From an uncultured Pelagibacteraceae bacterium (GTDB taxonomy: Bacteria > Pseudomonadota > Alphaproteobacteria > Pelagibacterales > Pelagibacteraceae): 64,000 nt of DNA. The stretch spans positions 1 through 64,000 of the forward strand of contig CACLWW010000001.1 of NCBI GenBank assembly GCA_902610755.1, written 5' to 3'. Position numbers and translations under genes: made by a program. Positions 24,552 to 34,717 of the stretch are shown piece by piece. Below the pieces are notes generated by a model, which saw only the letters and a program-made list of their open reading frames with translations, was not told the origin of the DNA and made no database searches. Numbering within the stretch: position 1 is the stretch's first letter; each line of letters begins with the position of its first letter.

Positions 24552-26960
24552 ATGTTAAATCCATTAAGCTTTATTAGTAGAATATTTAAGAGTAGTAACG
24601 ATATCGAGCTTGTTAAATTCAGAAAGATTCTAGAAAAAATTAATTCACTCGAAAACGATGTGGCTAAGATTAAAGATAGTGATTTTCCAAATAAAACTAA
24701 TGAACTTAAAAATCTAATTAAAATTGGAAAAACTCTTGATGAGGTTTTGCCAGAGGCTTTTGCGTATGTAAGAGAAGCATCTCGCAGAGCAAGAAATGAA
24801 AGGCACTTTGATGTTCAGTTGTTAGGAGGAATTGCATTACATCAGGGTAAAATAGCTGAAATGAAAACTGGAGAAGGAAAGACAATCACAATTGCATTAG
24901 CAGCTTATTTAAATGCCCTCTCTGAAAAAGGCGTTCATGTTGTTACAGTAAACGATTATCTAGCAAAGAGAGATTGTGAGAATATGTCAAAAATTTATAA
25001 CTTTCTTGGTTTGAGCGCAGGTTATATCAACAATGATCAATCTGATGATGAGAGAAGAGAAAATTACCTAAAAGATATTACTTACGCAACTAATAGTGAA
25101 CTTGGTTTCGATTATTTAAAAGATAATATGAAATATACATCAAACAAATTAGTTCAAAGAGAACATAGTTTTGCTATTGTAGATGAAATTGACTCTTGTC
25201 TAATAGATGAGGCAAGGACACCGTTAGTTATTTCTGGACAATCAGACGAAACAAGTAATCAATATAAAGCTATCAATAAACTCGTAAAAAAATTAGAACC
25301 AAGTGATTATGAGTTGGATGAAAAAGACAAAAACGTCACTTTAACTAATAAAGGGATAGATTCTATTGAAAAATTATTGAATGACATTGGAGTACTTAAA
25401 AATAATAATTTTTACGATCCATCAAATTTAAACCTTGTACATCACGTTAATCAAGCTTTGAAAGCAAATCATCTTTTCGCAAAAGATAAGGATTATGTTG
25501 AGGTAGATGGAAAGATCAAAATTGTTGATGAGCTTACAGGAAGAATTCTTGAAGGTAGGAGGTATGGTGATGGATTACACCAGGCTTTAGAGGCTAAAGA
25601 AAATTTGAAAGTCCAAATGGAGAATCAGACACTTGCTTCAATTACTTATCAAAATTATTTTAAACTATATAAAAAACTTGCAGGATGTACTGGTACTGCT
25701 GTTACGGAAAGTCAGGAGTTTTATGAAATTTACAATCTCAATGTTGTTGTTATTCCAACTAATAAAGAAATGATTAGAAAAGATTGGAACGATCAAATTT
25801 TTAGAACAGAAAAAGAAAAGCAAGATGCAATTATTTCTAAAGTAAAAATGTTAAATTCAAAAGGGCAACCATTACTTATATTTACATCCAGTGTAGATAA
25901 ATCAGAGGTCTATTCAAATTTATTTAGAAAAAATAAAATTACTCATACAGTTTTAAACGCTAAAAATCACGAAAAGGAGGCTGAGATTATTGCCAATGCA
26001 GGAAAATTGAACTCGGTGATAATTACAACAAGTATTTCAGGAAGAGGTGTAGATATTAAATTAGGAGGGAAAGATTCAGATAACTTAAAAGAGAATAAAG
26101 AAAAAATTAAATCTCTAGGTGGGCTTTTTGTTATTGGCACAGAAAGAATGGAATCTAGAAGAGTTGATAACCAGGCAAGAGGAAGAGCTGGGAGACAGGG
26201 TGATGAAGGTAATTCAATTTTTTATGTAAGCTTGGAAGATGATTTGATGAGAATTTTTGGATCAGAATCTATTAATAAGATATTAGAAAAACTAGGATTA
26301 AAAGACGGAGAAAGTATTGACCATCCTTGGATCAACAAAGCTTTAGAAAGAGCACAACAAAAAGTTGAGGCTAGAAACTTTGATATAAGAAAAACTTTAT
26401 TAAAGTTTGACGATGTACTTAATGACCAGAGACATGTAATATTTAGTCAAAGAAAAGAAGTCCTAGAAAAACAAAACATATTTGAAACTATTGACAACTT
26501 TTTAAAAGATGAAATTGAAGATTTAATAAAAGAAAAAGAAAAATCTCCATCAATTTTTGAAAATAAAGCTCAAGTAAATAGAATTAACACACTTTTTGGT
26601 CAAAATGTGGATAATTTAAATGAGAAATTAAAAAGTCTAAGTGACAAAGAAATATCAAGCTCCATAAATTCAAATTTTAAAAAAAAGAGAGAAGAAAGAA
26701 GCGCTTATTTAGGAGAGGAAAGTTCAAAAGAAATAGAAAAGAAAATCTTTTTGCAATTAATTGATTTAAATTGGAAAAATCATATTCAGTATTTAGAACA
26801 GTTGCGTCAAGTCATAGGTTTAAGGTCTTATGGTCAAAGAGATCCCTTAGTTGAGTACAAAAAGGAAGCATTTCATTCTTTTGAAACACTGCTCAATAAA
26901 ATTAGGCAAGATATAGTGATGATTTTGCTAAATTTAAAAATTGTAGAAAAAAGAAGATAA
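24552..26960 (+). CDS. secA: Preprotein translocase subunit SecA
   Basis: MKTGEGKTITIALAAYLNAL, VNDYLAKRD, TERMESRRVDNQARGRAGRQGD. Confidence 0.98.
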   Translation: MLNPLSFISRIFKSSNDIELVKFRKILEKINSLENDVAKIKDSDFPNKTNELKNLIKIGKTLDEVLPEAFAYVREASRRARNERHFDVQLLGGIALHQGKIAEMKTGEGKTITIALAAYLNALSEKGVHVVTVNDYLAKRDCENMSKIYNFLGLSAGYINNDQSDDERRENYLKDITYATNSELGFDYLKDNMKYTSNKLVQREHSFAIVDEIDSCLIDEARTPLVISGQSDETSNQYKAINKLVKKLEPSDYELDEKDKNVTLTNKGIDSIEKLLNDIGVLKNNNFYDPSNLNLVHHVNQALKANHLFAKDKDYVEVDGKIKIVDELTGRILEGRRYGDGLHQALEAKENLKVQMENQTLASITYQNYFKLYKKLAGCTGTAVTESQEFYEIYNLNVVVIPTNKEMIRKDWNDQIFRTEKEKQDAIISKVKMLNSKGQPLLIFTSSVDKSEVYSNLFRKNKITHTVLNAKNHEKEAEIIANAGKLNSVIITTSISGRGVDIKLGGKDSDNLKENKEKIKSLGGLFVIGTERMESRRVDNQARGRAGRQGDEGNSIFYVSLEDDLMRIFGSESINKILEKLGLKDGESIDHPWINKALERAQQKVEARNFDIRKTLLKFDDVLNDQRHVIFSQRKEVLEKQNIFETIDNFLKDEIEDLIKEKEKSPSIFENKAQVNRINTLFGQNVDNLNEKLKSLSDKEISSSINSNFKKKREERSAYLGEESSKEIEKKIFLQLIDLNWKNHIQYLEQLRQVIGLRSYGQRDPLVEYKKEAFHSFETLLNKIRQDIVMILLNLKIVEKRR

Positions 26961-26979
26961 ATTCCAATAAGTTTCAGTA

Positions 26980-28080
26980 TTATTTTAAGAGGAAAATTAA
27001 AGCTGCTAAAATAAATATCGATCCTATAAAAAAATATTTGTATTTGAATAAAACTTTTTTAAATTTATTTAAATTCGTAAAATTAATTGCCAATTTATTG
27101 GAAATAGAAACTCCCTCTGTTAAACCTCTATCCCTACCGATTTCTAAAAATTTTTCTTTTTTACGAGATATAATTTCAGCTTTAGAAAGATTGCTTAACT
27201 CATCTAAATTTTTATCAATAGACATCTTTACATTTTCTAAAATTAAGTTTTTGTCTCTGTGAGCTCCTCCCGTTGGTTCAGGAATTATTTCATCAATAAT
27301 TTTTAAATTCAAAAGATCATTAGAAGTAAGTTTCATTGCTTTTGCAGCTTCTAAAGTTTTTGTTGGGTCTCTCCATAAAATAGATGCACACCCTTCGGGA
27401 GAAATTACTGAATAAATTGCGTTTTCTAACATTATAATTTTATTTGATGATGCTAAAGCAATTGCGCCACCAGATCCTCCCTCCCCAATGATAATTGAAA
27501 TTGTAGGAACGCCAATTGACATTGAACATTCTATTGATCTTGCTATTGCCTCTGCTTGGCCTCTCTCTTCTGCTCCTACTCCTGGATAAGCACCGGGTGT
27601 ATCTATAAATAAAATTATTGGTAAATTAAATTTATCAGCTAACTTCATAAGTCTAATTGATTTTCGATATCCTTCAGGTTTCATCATTCCAAAATTTCTT
27701 TCAATTCTAGAGTCAAGATCCTCGCCCTTTTCTTGTCCAATTACCATTACAGATTTGTTTTGAAAAGTCGCTAATCCAGAAATCAAAGATTTATCCTCTC
27801 CGAATAATCGGTCACCATGAATTGGAAAGAAATCCTCAAAAAGATTATCAATAAAAAATTTTGATTTAGGACGGTCCTCATGACGAGCAACCATTGTGGT
27901 TTGCCATGGATCAAGGTTTGAATAAATTTCATTTAATTTAGAACTTAATTCATTCTGAAGTTTTAACAATTTTCCAGTTTCAACTTGTGTAATACCATCT
28001 TTGGCAAATGGATCTTGAAGTTTTTCAATCTCACTTTCTAAGGATTTTATATCTTTTTCAAAATTCAAATAATTTTTCAT
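26980..28080 (-). CDS. accA: Acetyl-CoA carboxylase carboxyltransferase subunit alpha with extra C-terminal TM segment; start corrected to MKNYLNFE
   Basis: VMVIGQEKG, FIDTPGAYPG, IIGEGGSGGAIALA; C-term YFFIGSIFILAALIFLLK. Confidence 0.93.
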   Translation of the reverse strand: MKNYLNFEKDIKSLESEIEKLQDPFAKDGITQVETGKLLKLQNELSSKLNEIYSNLDPWQTTMVARHEDRPKSKFFIDNLFEDFFPIHGDRLFGEDKSLISGLATFQNKSVMVIGQEKGEDLDSRIERNFGMMKPEGYRKSIRLMKLADKFNLPIILFIDTPGAYPGVGAEERGQAEAIARSIECSMSIGVPTISIIIGEGGSGGAIALASSNKIIMLENAIYSVISPEGCASILWRDPTKTLEAAKAMKLTSNDLLNLKIIDEIIPEPTGGAHRDKNLILENVKMSIDKNLDELSNLSKAEIISRKKEKFLEIGRDRGLTEGVSISNKLAINFTNLNKFKKVLFKYKYFFIGSIFILAALIFLLK

Positions 28081-28180
28081 AATTAAATATCCACTAATAT
28101 TTAAAAATGGCAATAAAATGATTACTTTTATTAGTGTGTAATTATTATATATGTTAATTTATTAATTTCTAAGATAATTT

Positions 28181-30361
28181 TTGACTATGAAAACTAAAAA
28201 TTTAAAAGAATACTCGAGTGTTGGAAGTCTTTATGTATCAAAAGAGCTATTAAAGTTTGTGAACAACGAGGTTCTTAAGGGTACAAAAATAAAGCCAAAA
28301 AATTTTTGGAGTGGGTTTGAAAAATCTTTACAAATTTTAAAACCAAAAAATGAAAAGTTGATTGATTTAAGGGAAAGTATTCAAAAAAAAATTGATGATT
28401 GGCACATACAAAACAAAGATAACGAGTTCAATTTAACAGCATATAAAAAGTTTTTATATTCTATTGACTATCTAAAAAAAGAGGGAAAAAACTTCAAAAT
28501 CCAAACAGAAAATGTTGATGAAGAAATATCAAAAACGCCAGGTCCCCAATTAGTTGTTCCAATTTCAAATGCAAGATACGCTTTAAATGCAGCAAATGCG
28601 AGATGGGGAAGTTTATATGATGCTTTATATGGAACAGATGCAATCGGCTCTGAAAAACTTGACAACAGATATAATCCTGTCCGTGGAGGAAAAGTCATAA
28701 ATTATTGTAGAAATTTCTTAGATGAAATTTTTCCATTAAAAAATGCTTCATGGAAAAAACTTAGTGAATTAAAAATTTTTAAACATAAATTAATTTTAAA
28801 AATTGGTAAAAAAACTATATTTTTGAAAGATAAAAAGCAGTTTAAAGGATATCGACAAGATAAGAAAGGTCTTAAAGGTGTTTTGCTTATTAATAATGGA
28901 CTTCATGTAGAATTAATTATTAATCCTTACGCTTTCCATGCAAACAATGATCCCATTGGGCTTAGTGATCTAGTAATAGAGTCAGCTGTCTCAACCATCA
29001 TAGATCATGAAGATAGTGTTGCTGCGGTAGATGCAAGCGACAAAGTAATGGGCTACAGAAATTGGTTGGGTCTAATGAAAGGAAACTTACAGGTCAAATT
29101 TGAAAAATTAGGAAAAAAATATAAAAGAGTTTTAAACTCGGATAGAAATTATATTTCTCAAAACGGAAAAAAATTTAAATTACATGGAAGAGCTCTTTTG
29201 TTAAATAGGAATGTTGGGCACTTAATGACAAACCCCTCAATTTTATTATCAGATAAGTCAGAGGTTCCCGAAGGTATTATGGATGCCTTTATAATCTCAG
29301 CAGCATGTTTGCATGACTTTATCAAAAAAGGGAATTCAAGAAAAAATTCAATTTATATCGTTAAACCAAAGATGCATGGACCGGATGAAGTCGCATTCGC
29401 TGATGAAATTTTTAGTCATGTTGAAAATATTTTAAAAATGAAAAAGAATACAATAAAAATTGGAATAATGGATGAGGAAAGACGAACAAGCGCAAACTTA
29501 AAAGAGTGTATTAGAAACGTAAAAAGAAGAGTTGTCTTTATAAATACTGGGTTTTTAGATCGAACTGGAGATGAGATACATACATCTATGGAATCGGGTC
29601 CAGTGATTAAGAAAGGTGATATAAAAAATTCTGATTGGATTAAAGCATATGAGAACAATAATGTTACTGTTGGATTGGAATGTGGTTTTTCTGGTAAAGC
29701 ACAAATTGGAAAAGGAATGTGGGCTGCCCCAGATAGAATGGCAGATATGTTAAAAGAAAAAATAGGACATCCTTCCTCTGGAGCGAATTGTGCCTGGACT
29801 CCTTCACCTACTGCAGCAACTTTACATGCAACTCATTATCACAAAGTGAACGTTTTCAAAGTTCATAAAAAACTATCTAATAAAAGGAAATTTGACTTAG
29901 ACAATCTTTTAAAATTACCAATTATTCGAGGTCCAAACTGGTCAATGGATGAAATTAAAACTGAACTTGAAAATAATTGCCAAGGGATATTGGGATACGT
30001 AGTAAGATGGATAGATAGCGGTGTAGGTTGTTCAAAAGTTCCAGACATAAACAATATCGGTCTCATGGAGGATCGTGCAACTTTAAGAATTTCTTCTCAG
30101 CATATTGCTAACTGGTTACACCATAATATATGTACTCCTAATCAGGTATTAGAAACGTTAAAAAAGATGGCAAAAATTGTTGATGATCAAAACAAAAATG
30201 ATCCTGAATACAAAAAAATGTCTGATAATTTTGATAATTCTATTGCCTTTAAAACTGCTTGTGACTTAGTTTTTAAAGGTAAGGACCAATCATCAGGTTA
30301 CACGGAACCCTTGTTACACTTGAACAGATCTATAAAAAAAAATTTAAGTCCCTCTAGATAG
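28181..30361 (+). CDS. glcB: Malate synthase G
   Basis: NARWGSLYDALYGTD, GIMDEERRTSANLKECI, NRTGDEIHTSMEAG-like motifs. Confidence 0.97.
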   Translation: MTMKTKNLKEYSSVGSLYVSKELLKFVNNEVLKGTKIKPKNFWSGFEKSLQILKPKNEKLIDLRESIQKKIDDWHIQNKDNEFNLTAYKKFLYSIDYLKKEGKNFKIQTENVDEEISKTPGPQLVVPISNARYALNAANARWGSLYDALYGTDAIGSEKLDNRYNPVRGGKVINYCRNFLDEIFPLKNASWKKLSELKIFKHKLILKIGKKTIFLKDKKQFKGYRQDKKGLKGVLLINNGLHVELIINPYAFHANNDPIGLSDLVIESAVSTIIDHEDSVAAVDASDKVMGYRNWLGLMKGNLQVKFEKLGKKYKRVLNSDRNYISQNGKKFKLHGRALLLNRNVGHLMTNPSILLSDKSEVPEGIMDAFIISAACLHDFIKKGNSRKNSIYIVKPKMHGPDEVAFADEIFSHVENILKMKKNTIKIGIMDEERRTSANLKECIRNVKRRVVFINTGFLDRTGDEIHTSMESGPVIKKGDIKNSDWIKAYENNNVTVGLECGFSGKAQIGKGMWAAPDRMADMLKEKIGHPSSGANCAWTPSPTAATLHATHYHKVNVFKVHKKLSNKRKFDLDNLLKLPIIRGPNWSMDEIKTELENNCQGILGYVVRWIDSGVGCSKVPDINNIGLMEDRATLRISSQHIANWLHHNICTPNQVLETLKKMAKIVDDQNKNDPEYKKMSDNFDNSIAFKTACDLVFKGKDQSSGYTEPLLHLNRSIKKNLSPSR

Positions 30362-30971
30362 TTGTCCTATTTTTAAAAGCAGAATTTAGAGTGCCATCAT
30401 CCAAACTTTCTATTTCGCCACCCACAGGTAAACCTTGTGCCAACTTAGTTATTTTAATATTTAAATTTTTTAAACTGTCTTGAATGTAATATGCGGTCGT
30501 TTGACCTTCCACAGTCGCGCTTGTAGCTAAAATAACCTCTTTAATTTTATCTTTTTTAACCCTTTCAACTAAAGAGCTGACTAATAAATCCTCTTTATTT
30601 TGTCCTGCTGAAGAAATTGTCCCCCCTAAAATGTGGAAATAACCCTTATAAATGTTTGAACTTTCAATACTCCATTGATCAGAAATATTTTCAACAACAC
30701 AAATTTTATCAAATTTACTATCAATAAAGTTACAATCACTAAAACTACATTCTATTGAGTTACTTTTCAAAGTCCCACAAATTTTACAACGAGATACATT
30801 TTTATAAACCTCCGCCAAAGTTTTTGCCATTGGCTTTATTAGCTCCTCGCGATTATTAATTAATTTTAAAACTATTCTTTTTGCAGATTTTGGCCCAAGT
30901 CCTGGAAGTTTAGAAATTATTTTTATTAATTCCTCTATTTCAGTGAGATTATTCATACTTAGAAAGGCCAC
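30354..30971 (-). CDS. recR: Recombination protein RecR
   Basis: KLPGLGPKSAKRIVLKLI, Cys4 zinc motif, LAQGLPVGGEIESLDDGTL. Confidence 0.96.
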   Translation of the reverse strand: MAFLSMNNLTEIEELIKIISKLPGLGPKSAKRIVLKLINNREELIKPMAKTLAEVYKNVSRCKICGTLKSNSIECSFSDCNFIDSKFDKICVVENISDQWSIESSNIYKGYFHILGGTISSAGQNKEDLLVSSLVERVKKDKIKEVILATSATVEGQTTAYYIQDSLKNLNIKITKLAQGLPVGGEIESLDDGTLNSAFKNRTTI

Positions 30972-31294
30972 TTAAAGCCTGGAATGCCAAAATTACCAGT
31001 GGCTTTTGTTATTTCTTCAGTAGTTTTAGTTTTTAAATTTTTTTTTGCTTCATTATGGGCAGCAATAATTAAATCTTCTAACATAGTTTTATTTTCAGAA
31101 AAGATTTTTTCAGAAATATCTATTTTTTCTATTTCACTATTACCGTTCAAAATAACTTTAACTAAACCACCACCAGATAAACCTTCCGCTTTAATTTGTT
31201 TAATCTTTTCTTGACTATCCTTTATCTTTTCTTCTATCTCTTTTGCCTTATCTAAAATTTTATTAAAATCAGTCATCCTTATTATCCTTAACAT
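30959..31294 (-). CDS. YbaB/EbfC nucleoid-associated protein
   Basis: GLSGGGLVKVILNGNSEIEKIDI; dnaX-ybaB-recR order. Confidence 0.92.
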   Translation of the reverse strand: MLRIIRMTDFNKILDKAKEIEEKIKDSQEKIKQIKAEGLSGGGLVKVILNGNSEIEKIDISEKIFSENKTMLEDLIIAAHNEAKKNLKTKTTEEITKATGNFGIPGFKWPF

Positions 31295-32897
31295 CTATCA
31301 ATTCAGCATCGGGAAATGAGTTTTTAATATTATTAAATATATCTGTTTGTTCAAAATCTTTTAAATTATTTTTCTTCTCTCCTTCTGATGTTTTTTTAAT
31401 TGTTTCTTGTCCTTTATTTTGTGAAAGAGAAATAATCCATCTAATGTTAGTCCACTCATAAAGCTTGGATGATAATATTTTTACAAAATCTTTTTTTAGA
31501 TTTTCATTAAAAGAAATTTCGATGTAACCGTTTTTAAAGTTTATTAAATTTACATTAGTTTCTAACTCATATTTCAATTCTACTTCTTTTTTTGAATTGC
31601 ATATATTAACTAAATCATTGAAAGATTTGATTTCTAAATTATTTATAGATTTATTTTCTTCTAAAATCTTTTTTTGTTTCTCTTGAGAAGAAGATTTTAG
31701 TTGATTTACAGCTATTTTCTTTTTCTCAAAATTACTATCGATTTTATTGTTTTGATTTGATGCTGGAATATCAGTTTTGGTTTGATTACCTTTTAAATAA
31801 AGCAAGCGTATCAAAAACATCTCTACAGACAAGTTTGGATCGTTTACAATATTAACTTCATCCATTGTCTCTATAGTGAATTGCCAGAAAAGAAGTAGTG
31901 TATGAGAGTCTAATTTCTCAGACATTTCTTTAATTTTTTTAAAATTATTTTCAGTTAAATCAGTAGAAAAACTAACTCTTTCTAGATTTTTAAAATTTTT
32001 TAAATAATAGATGATTTCCAAAAAACCATTTAAAAAAATTTTTGGCTCTACTCCTCTTTGATAAATCTGCCTGTAAAGATCTAGAGTTTTGTGCTCATCT
32101 CCATCAAATATTTTCTCTATTAGATTTATGGTAAATTCTTTATCAAAATATCCAAATATTTCCCTTGCGCTTTCTAAGCTAATGTTCCCTTTTTGGCTAT
32201 CATCATTGGTTAGTGATATTCTATCTAATAATGACAATGCATCTCTAACTGAACCCTCTGAAATTTTTGAGATTAGGTTTAAAACATCTTGATTGATATC
32301 TATTTTCTCCATTTCAGCAACTTTTGCTAAAAATTCACTCAATTCCTCAAGCTTAATTCTTGATAAATCAAATCTCTGACATCTTGATAAGACTGTTATT
32401 GGGATTTTGTTAACCTCAGTTGTTGCAAAAATAAACTTTAAATAACTCGGCGGTTCCTCAAGAGTTTTTAGTAAGGCATTAAAAGCTTGTTTACTTAACA
32501 TGTGGACTTCATCAATTATAAAAATTTTAAATTTTGAAGATGTTGGTCCATATCTTGAAAATTCTATTAAATCCCTAACGTCATCAACACCAGTTTTGCT
32601 TGCCGCATCCATTTCTAGAACATCGATGTGTCTTGACTCGGATATTTCATCACAATTTTTACACTTATTTTTTAAACAACAATTTTTTTCAGAATTTCCA
32701 CAATTTAAAGATTTTGCTAAAATTCTTGCAATTGTCGTTTTGCCAACACCCCTAATTCCTGTAAACAAAAAAGCATTGGGAATTTTATTTTGAGAAATGG
32801 ACTTTTCAATTGTTTCTACAATAATGTTCTGACCTATTAAATCTTTAAAGACTTGAGGCCTGTATTTCAGTGCTAAAACTTTTGAATTATTGCTCAT
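31269..32897 (-). CDS. dnaX: DNA polymerase III subunit gamma/tau; start corrected to MSNNSKVLALKYRPQ (ORF-track start lies inside SRP RNA)
   Basis: ALKYRPQVFKDLIGQ, GIRGVGKTTIARILAK, FIIDEVHMLSKQAFNALLKTLEEPP. Confidence 0.96.
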   Translation of the reverse strand: MSNNSKVLALKYRPQVFKDLIGQNIIVETIEKSISQNKIPNAFLFTGIRGVGKTTIARILAKSLNCGNSEKNCCLKNKCKNCDEISESRHIDVLEMDAASKTGVDDVRDLIEFSRYGPTSSKFKIFIIDEVHMLSKQAFNALLKTLEEPPSYLKFIFATTEVNKIPITVLSRCQRFDLSRIKLEELSEFLAKVAEMEKIDINQDVLNLISKISEGSVRDALSLLDRISLTNDDSQKGNISLESAREIFGYFDKEFTINLIEKIFDGDEHKTLDLYRQIYQRGVEPKIFLNGFLEIIYYLKNFKNLERVSFSTDLTENNFKKIKEMSEKLDSHTLLLFWQFTIETMDEVNIVNDPNLSVEMFLIRLLYLKGNQTKTDIPASNQNNKIDSNFEKKKIAVNQLKSSSQEKQKKILEENKSINNLEIKSFNDLVNICNSKKEVELKYELETNVNLINFKNGYIEISFNENLKKDFVKILSSKLYEWTNIRWIISLSQNKGQETIKKTSEGEKKNNLKDFEQTDIFNNIKNSFPDAELIDVKDNKDD

Positions 32898-32906
32898 TTT
32901 TTTTAA

Positions 32907-32993
32907 GGAGACCAATCAACCTGGAAAATACTCATTACCCTTGCTCTTTTTCAAGCCTGGGGGATTCGTGGTACCACCACCTGATTGGCCCCC
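32907..32993 (-). ncRNA. ffs: Small bacterial-type signal recognition particle RNA (4.5S)
   Basis: Minus strand GGGGGCCAATCA…TGATTGGTCTCC 12-bp closing stem; domain IV CAGG-CTT-GAAA-AAG-AGCA (symmetric loop plus GNRA tetraloop); adjacent to dnaX. Confidence 0.85.
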
Positions 32994-33044
32994 AGTTATT
33001 ATAACAGTTATATTTTCTAGTCTACAACAAAACTTTGTAAATTT

Positions 33045-33875
33045 TTAGATTTTTCTATATTCGCTTGCTTCGTAAACTCCTAGAATATCTAAACTAACAG
33101 TATGGAAACCTAGCTCTTCTAAAGATTTTTGGATTTTTGGATCTTCAATATGTCCATAAATATCGCATATAAATAAATATTGTTCAAAACTGTTTTGATC
33201 AGAGAAACTTTCTAATTTGCTTAAATTAACATTATTAGTAGCAAAGCCGCCTAAACATTTGTAAAGAGCAGCAGGTTTATTTTTTACTTTAAAAATACAA
33301 CTTGTAATATAATTTTTTTTCTTAAATTCTGGATGGGAAGCTTTGCTACCCATAATTAAAAACCTTGTAACATTACCTTTGTTGTCCTCAATATTCTTTT
33401 TTACTATTTTCAGATTATAAATTTCAGCGGCTAGCTCAGATGCGATTGCAGCTTCATTTTTAATTTTGTTATCACTGATATATTTTGCACTACCTGCAGT
33501 ATCTGCCGCAATTATCGGCTCGAGCTTGTTTTCTGTGATAATTTTTTGACATTGTGAAATAGCTTGGGTGTGCGATCTTACTGAAGATATATTTTTCATA
33601 CTTGAACTTGGCAATATCATTAAATTATGGGTGATCGGTTGAAAATGTTCTGCGTAAATTTGAAGTTTATATTTGTTAATTAAATATTGTATGTCTGCAA
33701 CTCTTCCAGCTATTGAATTTTCTACAGGAATAATTGTCCTATAACTCTCATTTTTTAAACAAAGACTAAAGCATTCTTCAAAAGTATTTTGTGAAATAGG
33801 TTCATACTCTGGGTATATCTTTTTAGCCGCTAAGTGGGAATATGCTCCTGGTGAACCTTGGTATACTATTTTCAT
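33045..33875 (-). CDS. pheA: Prephenate dehydratase
   Basis: YQGSPGAYSHLAAKK, NSIAGRV, GNVTRFLIM, ACT domain. Confidence 0.95.
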   Translation of the reverse strand: MKIVYQGSPGAYSHLAAKKIYPEYEPISQNTFEECFSLCLKNESYRTIIPVENSIAGRVADIQYLINKYKLQIYAEHFQPITHNLMILPSSSMKNISSVRSHTQAISQCQKIITENKLEPIIAADTAGSAKYISDNKIKNEAAIASELAAEIYNLKIVKKNIEDNKGNVTRFLIMGSKASHPEFKKKNYITSCIFKVKNKPAALYKCLGGFATNNVNLSKLESFSDQNSFEQYLFICDIYGHIEDPKIQKSLEELGFHTVSLDILGVYEASEYRKI

Positions 33876-33879
33876 AAAT

Positions 33880-34626
33880 TTAGTCTTTTTTATATTCCAT
33901 TATTTTTTTAATTTCCATAAAATCATCCATTGTATCTACACCTATTGGAGAATTTTGTGTATAGATAACATCTATCGGAATACCGTTATCTAAAGCACGT
34001 AGCTGCTCCAATCTAAATTTTTTTTCATTTTCTGTCTGTTTTAAATTTATAAATTTCTTTAAGGTCGTGATTTCATACTGATAAATTCCAATGTGGTGAT
34101 AGGTTTTTTTTTCATCAAGATCATCTGCGTTTCTAAAAAAAGTCAGAGCTGGCGAATAATTATTTTTTCGAAAAGTTTCATTTACAGAGACTTTTACAAT
34201 ATTCTTATTACTAAATATTCTTTTGTCCTTAATATCTGTGCAAAGCGTACCAATTTTTGAATTTAGTTTTCTAACTTTCTTATCAAGATTAATTATGTCC
34301 TCTGTCGATATTTGAGGTTCGTCTCCCTGTAAATTAATAACATATTTGATATTTTCTGTTTCTTTAATTTTCTCTACTGCTTCAAAAATTCTATCAGTGC
34401 CTGTTTGATGATTTTTACTAGTCATTATCGAATTACCACCATTTTTTTCAATTTCAGTCTGAATTTCAGTATCCTCTGTTGCAACATAAACTTTGCCCAA
34501 ATTTGTCGCCTTAGCTTTGTTGTATACATGCTGAATTATGCTTATCCCATTTATTTTTAATAAAGGTTTTCCTGGAAGCCTTGATGCGCTCATTCTAGAC
34601 GGTATCAAGATAATTGTGTTATTCAT
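33880..34626 (-). CDS. kdsB: 3-deoxy-manno-octulosonate cytidylyltransferase
   Basis: IPSRMSASRLPGKPLLKINGISIIQHVYNKA, NLQGDEP, GVDTMDD. Confidence 0.95.
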   Translation of the reverse strand: MNNTIILIPSRMSASRLPGKPLLKINGISIIQHVYNKAKATNLGKVYVATEDTEIQTEIEKNGGNSIMTSKNHQTGTDRIFEAVEKIKETENIKYVINLQGDEPQISTEDIINLDKKVRKLNSKIGTLCTDIKDKRIFSNKNIVKVSVNETFRKNNYSPALTFFRNADDLDEKKTYHHIGIYQYEITTLKKFINLKQTENEKKFRLEQLRALDNGIPIDVIYTQNSPIGVDTMDDFMEIKKIMEYKKD

Positions 34627-34717
34627 TTTAAAGTTTAATGCGTCTTACAGACGCAAATAATTTTTTAATTAGTTTATTTTAATATTAACATGTTATATGA
34701 GTTCTTAAGAAAAAATA

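Noticed and set aside
31700-31740. Programmed -1 frameshift site in dnaX (GAG AAA AAG AAA)
   Set aside because: Lacks a proper A AAA AAG heptamer in the zero frame; no visible support for a gamma-type product.
32898-32915. Extended dnaX start (MVSLKK…)
   Set aside because: Falls within the SRP RNA stem; internal MSNNSK start fits DnaX better.
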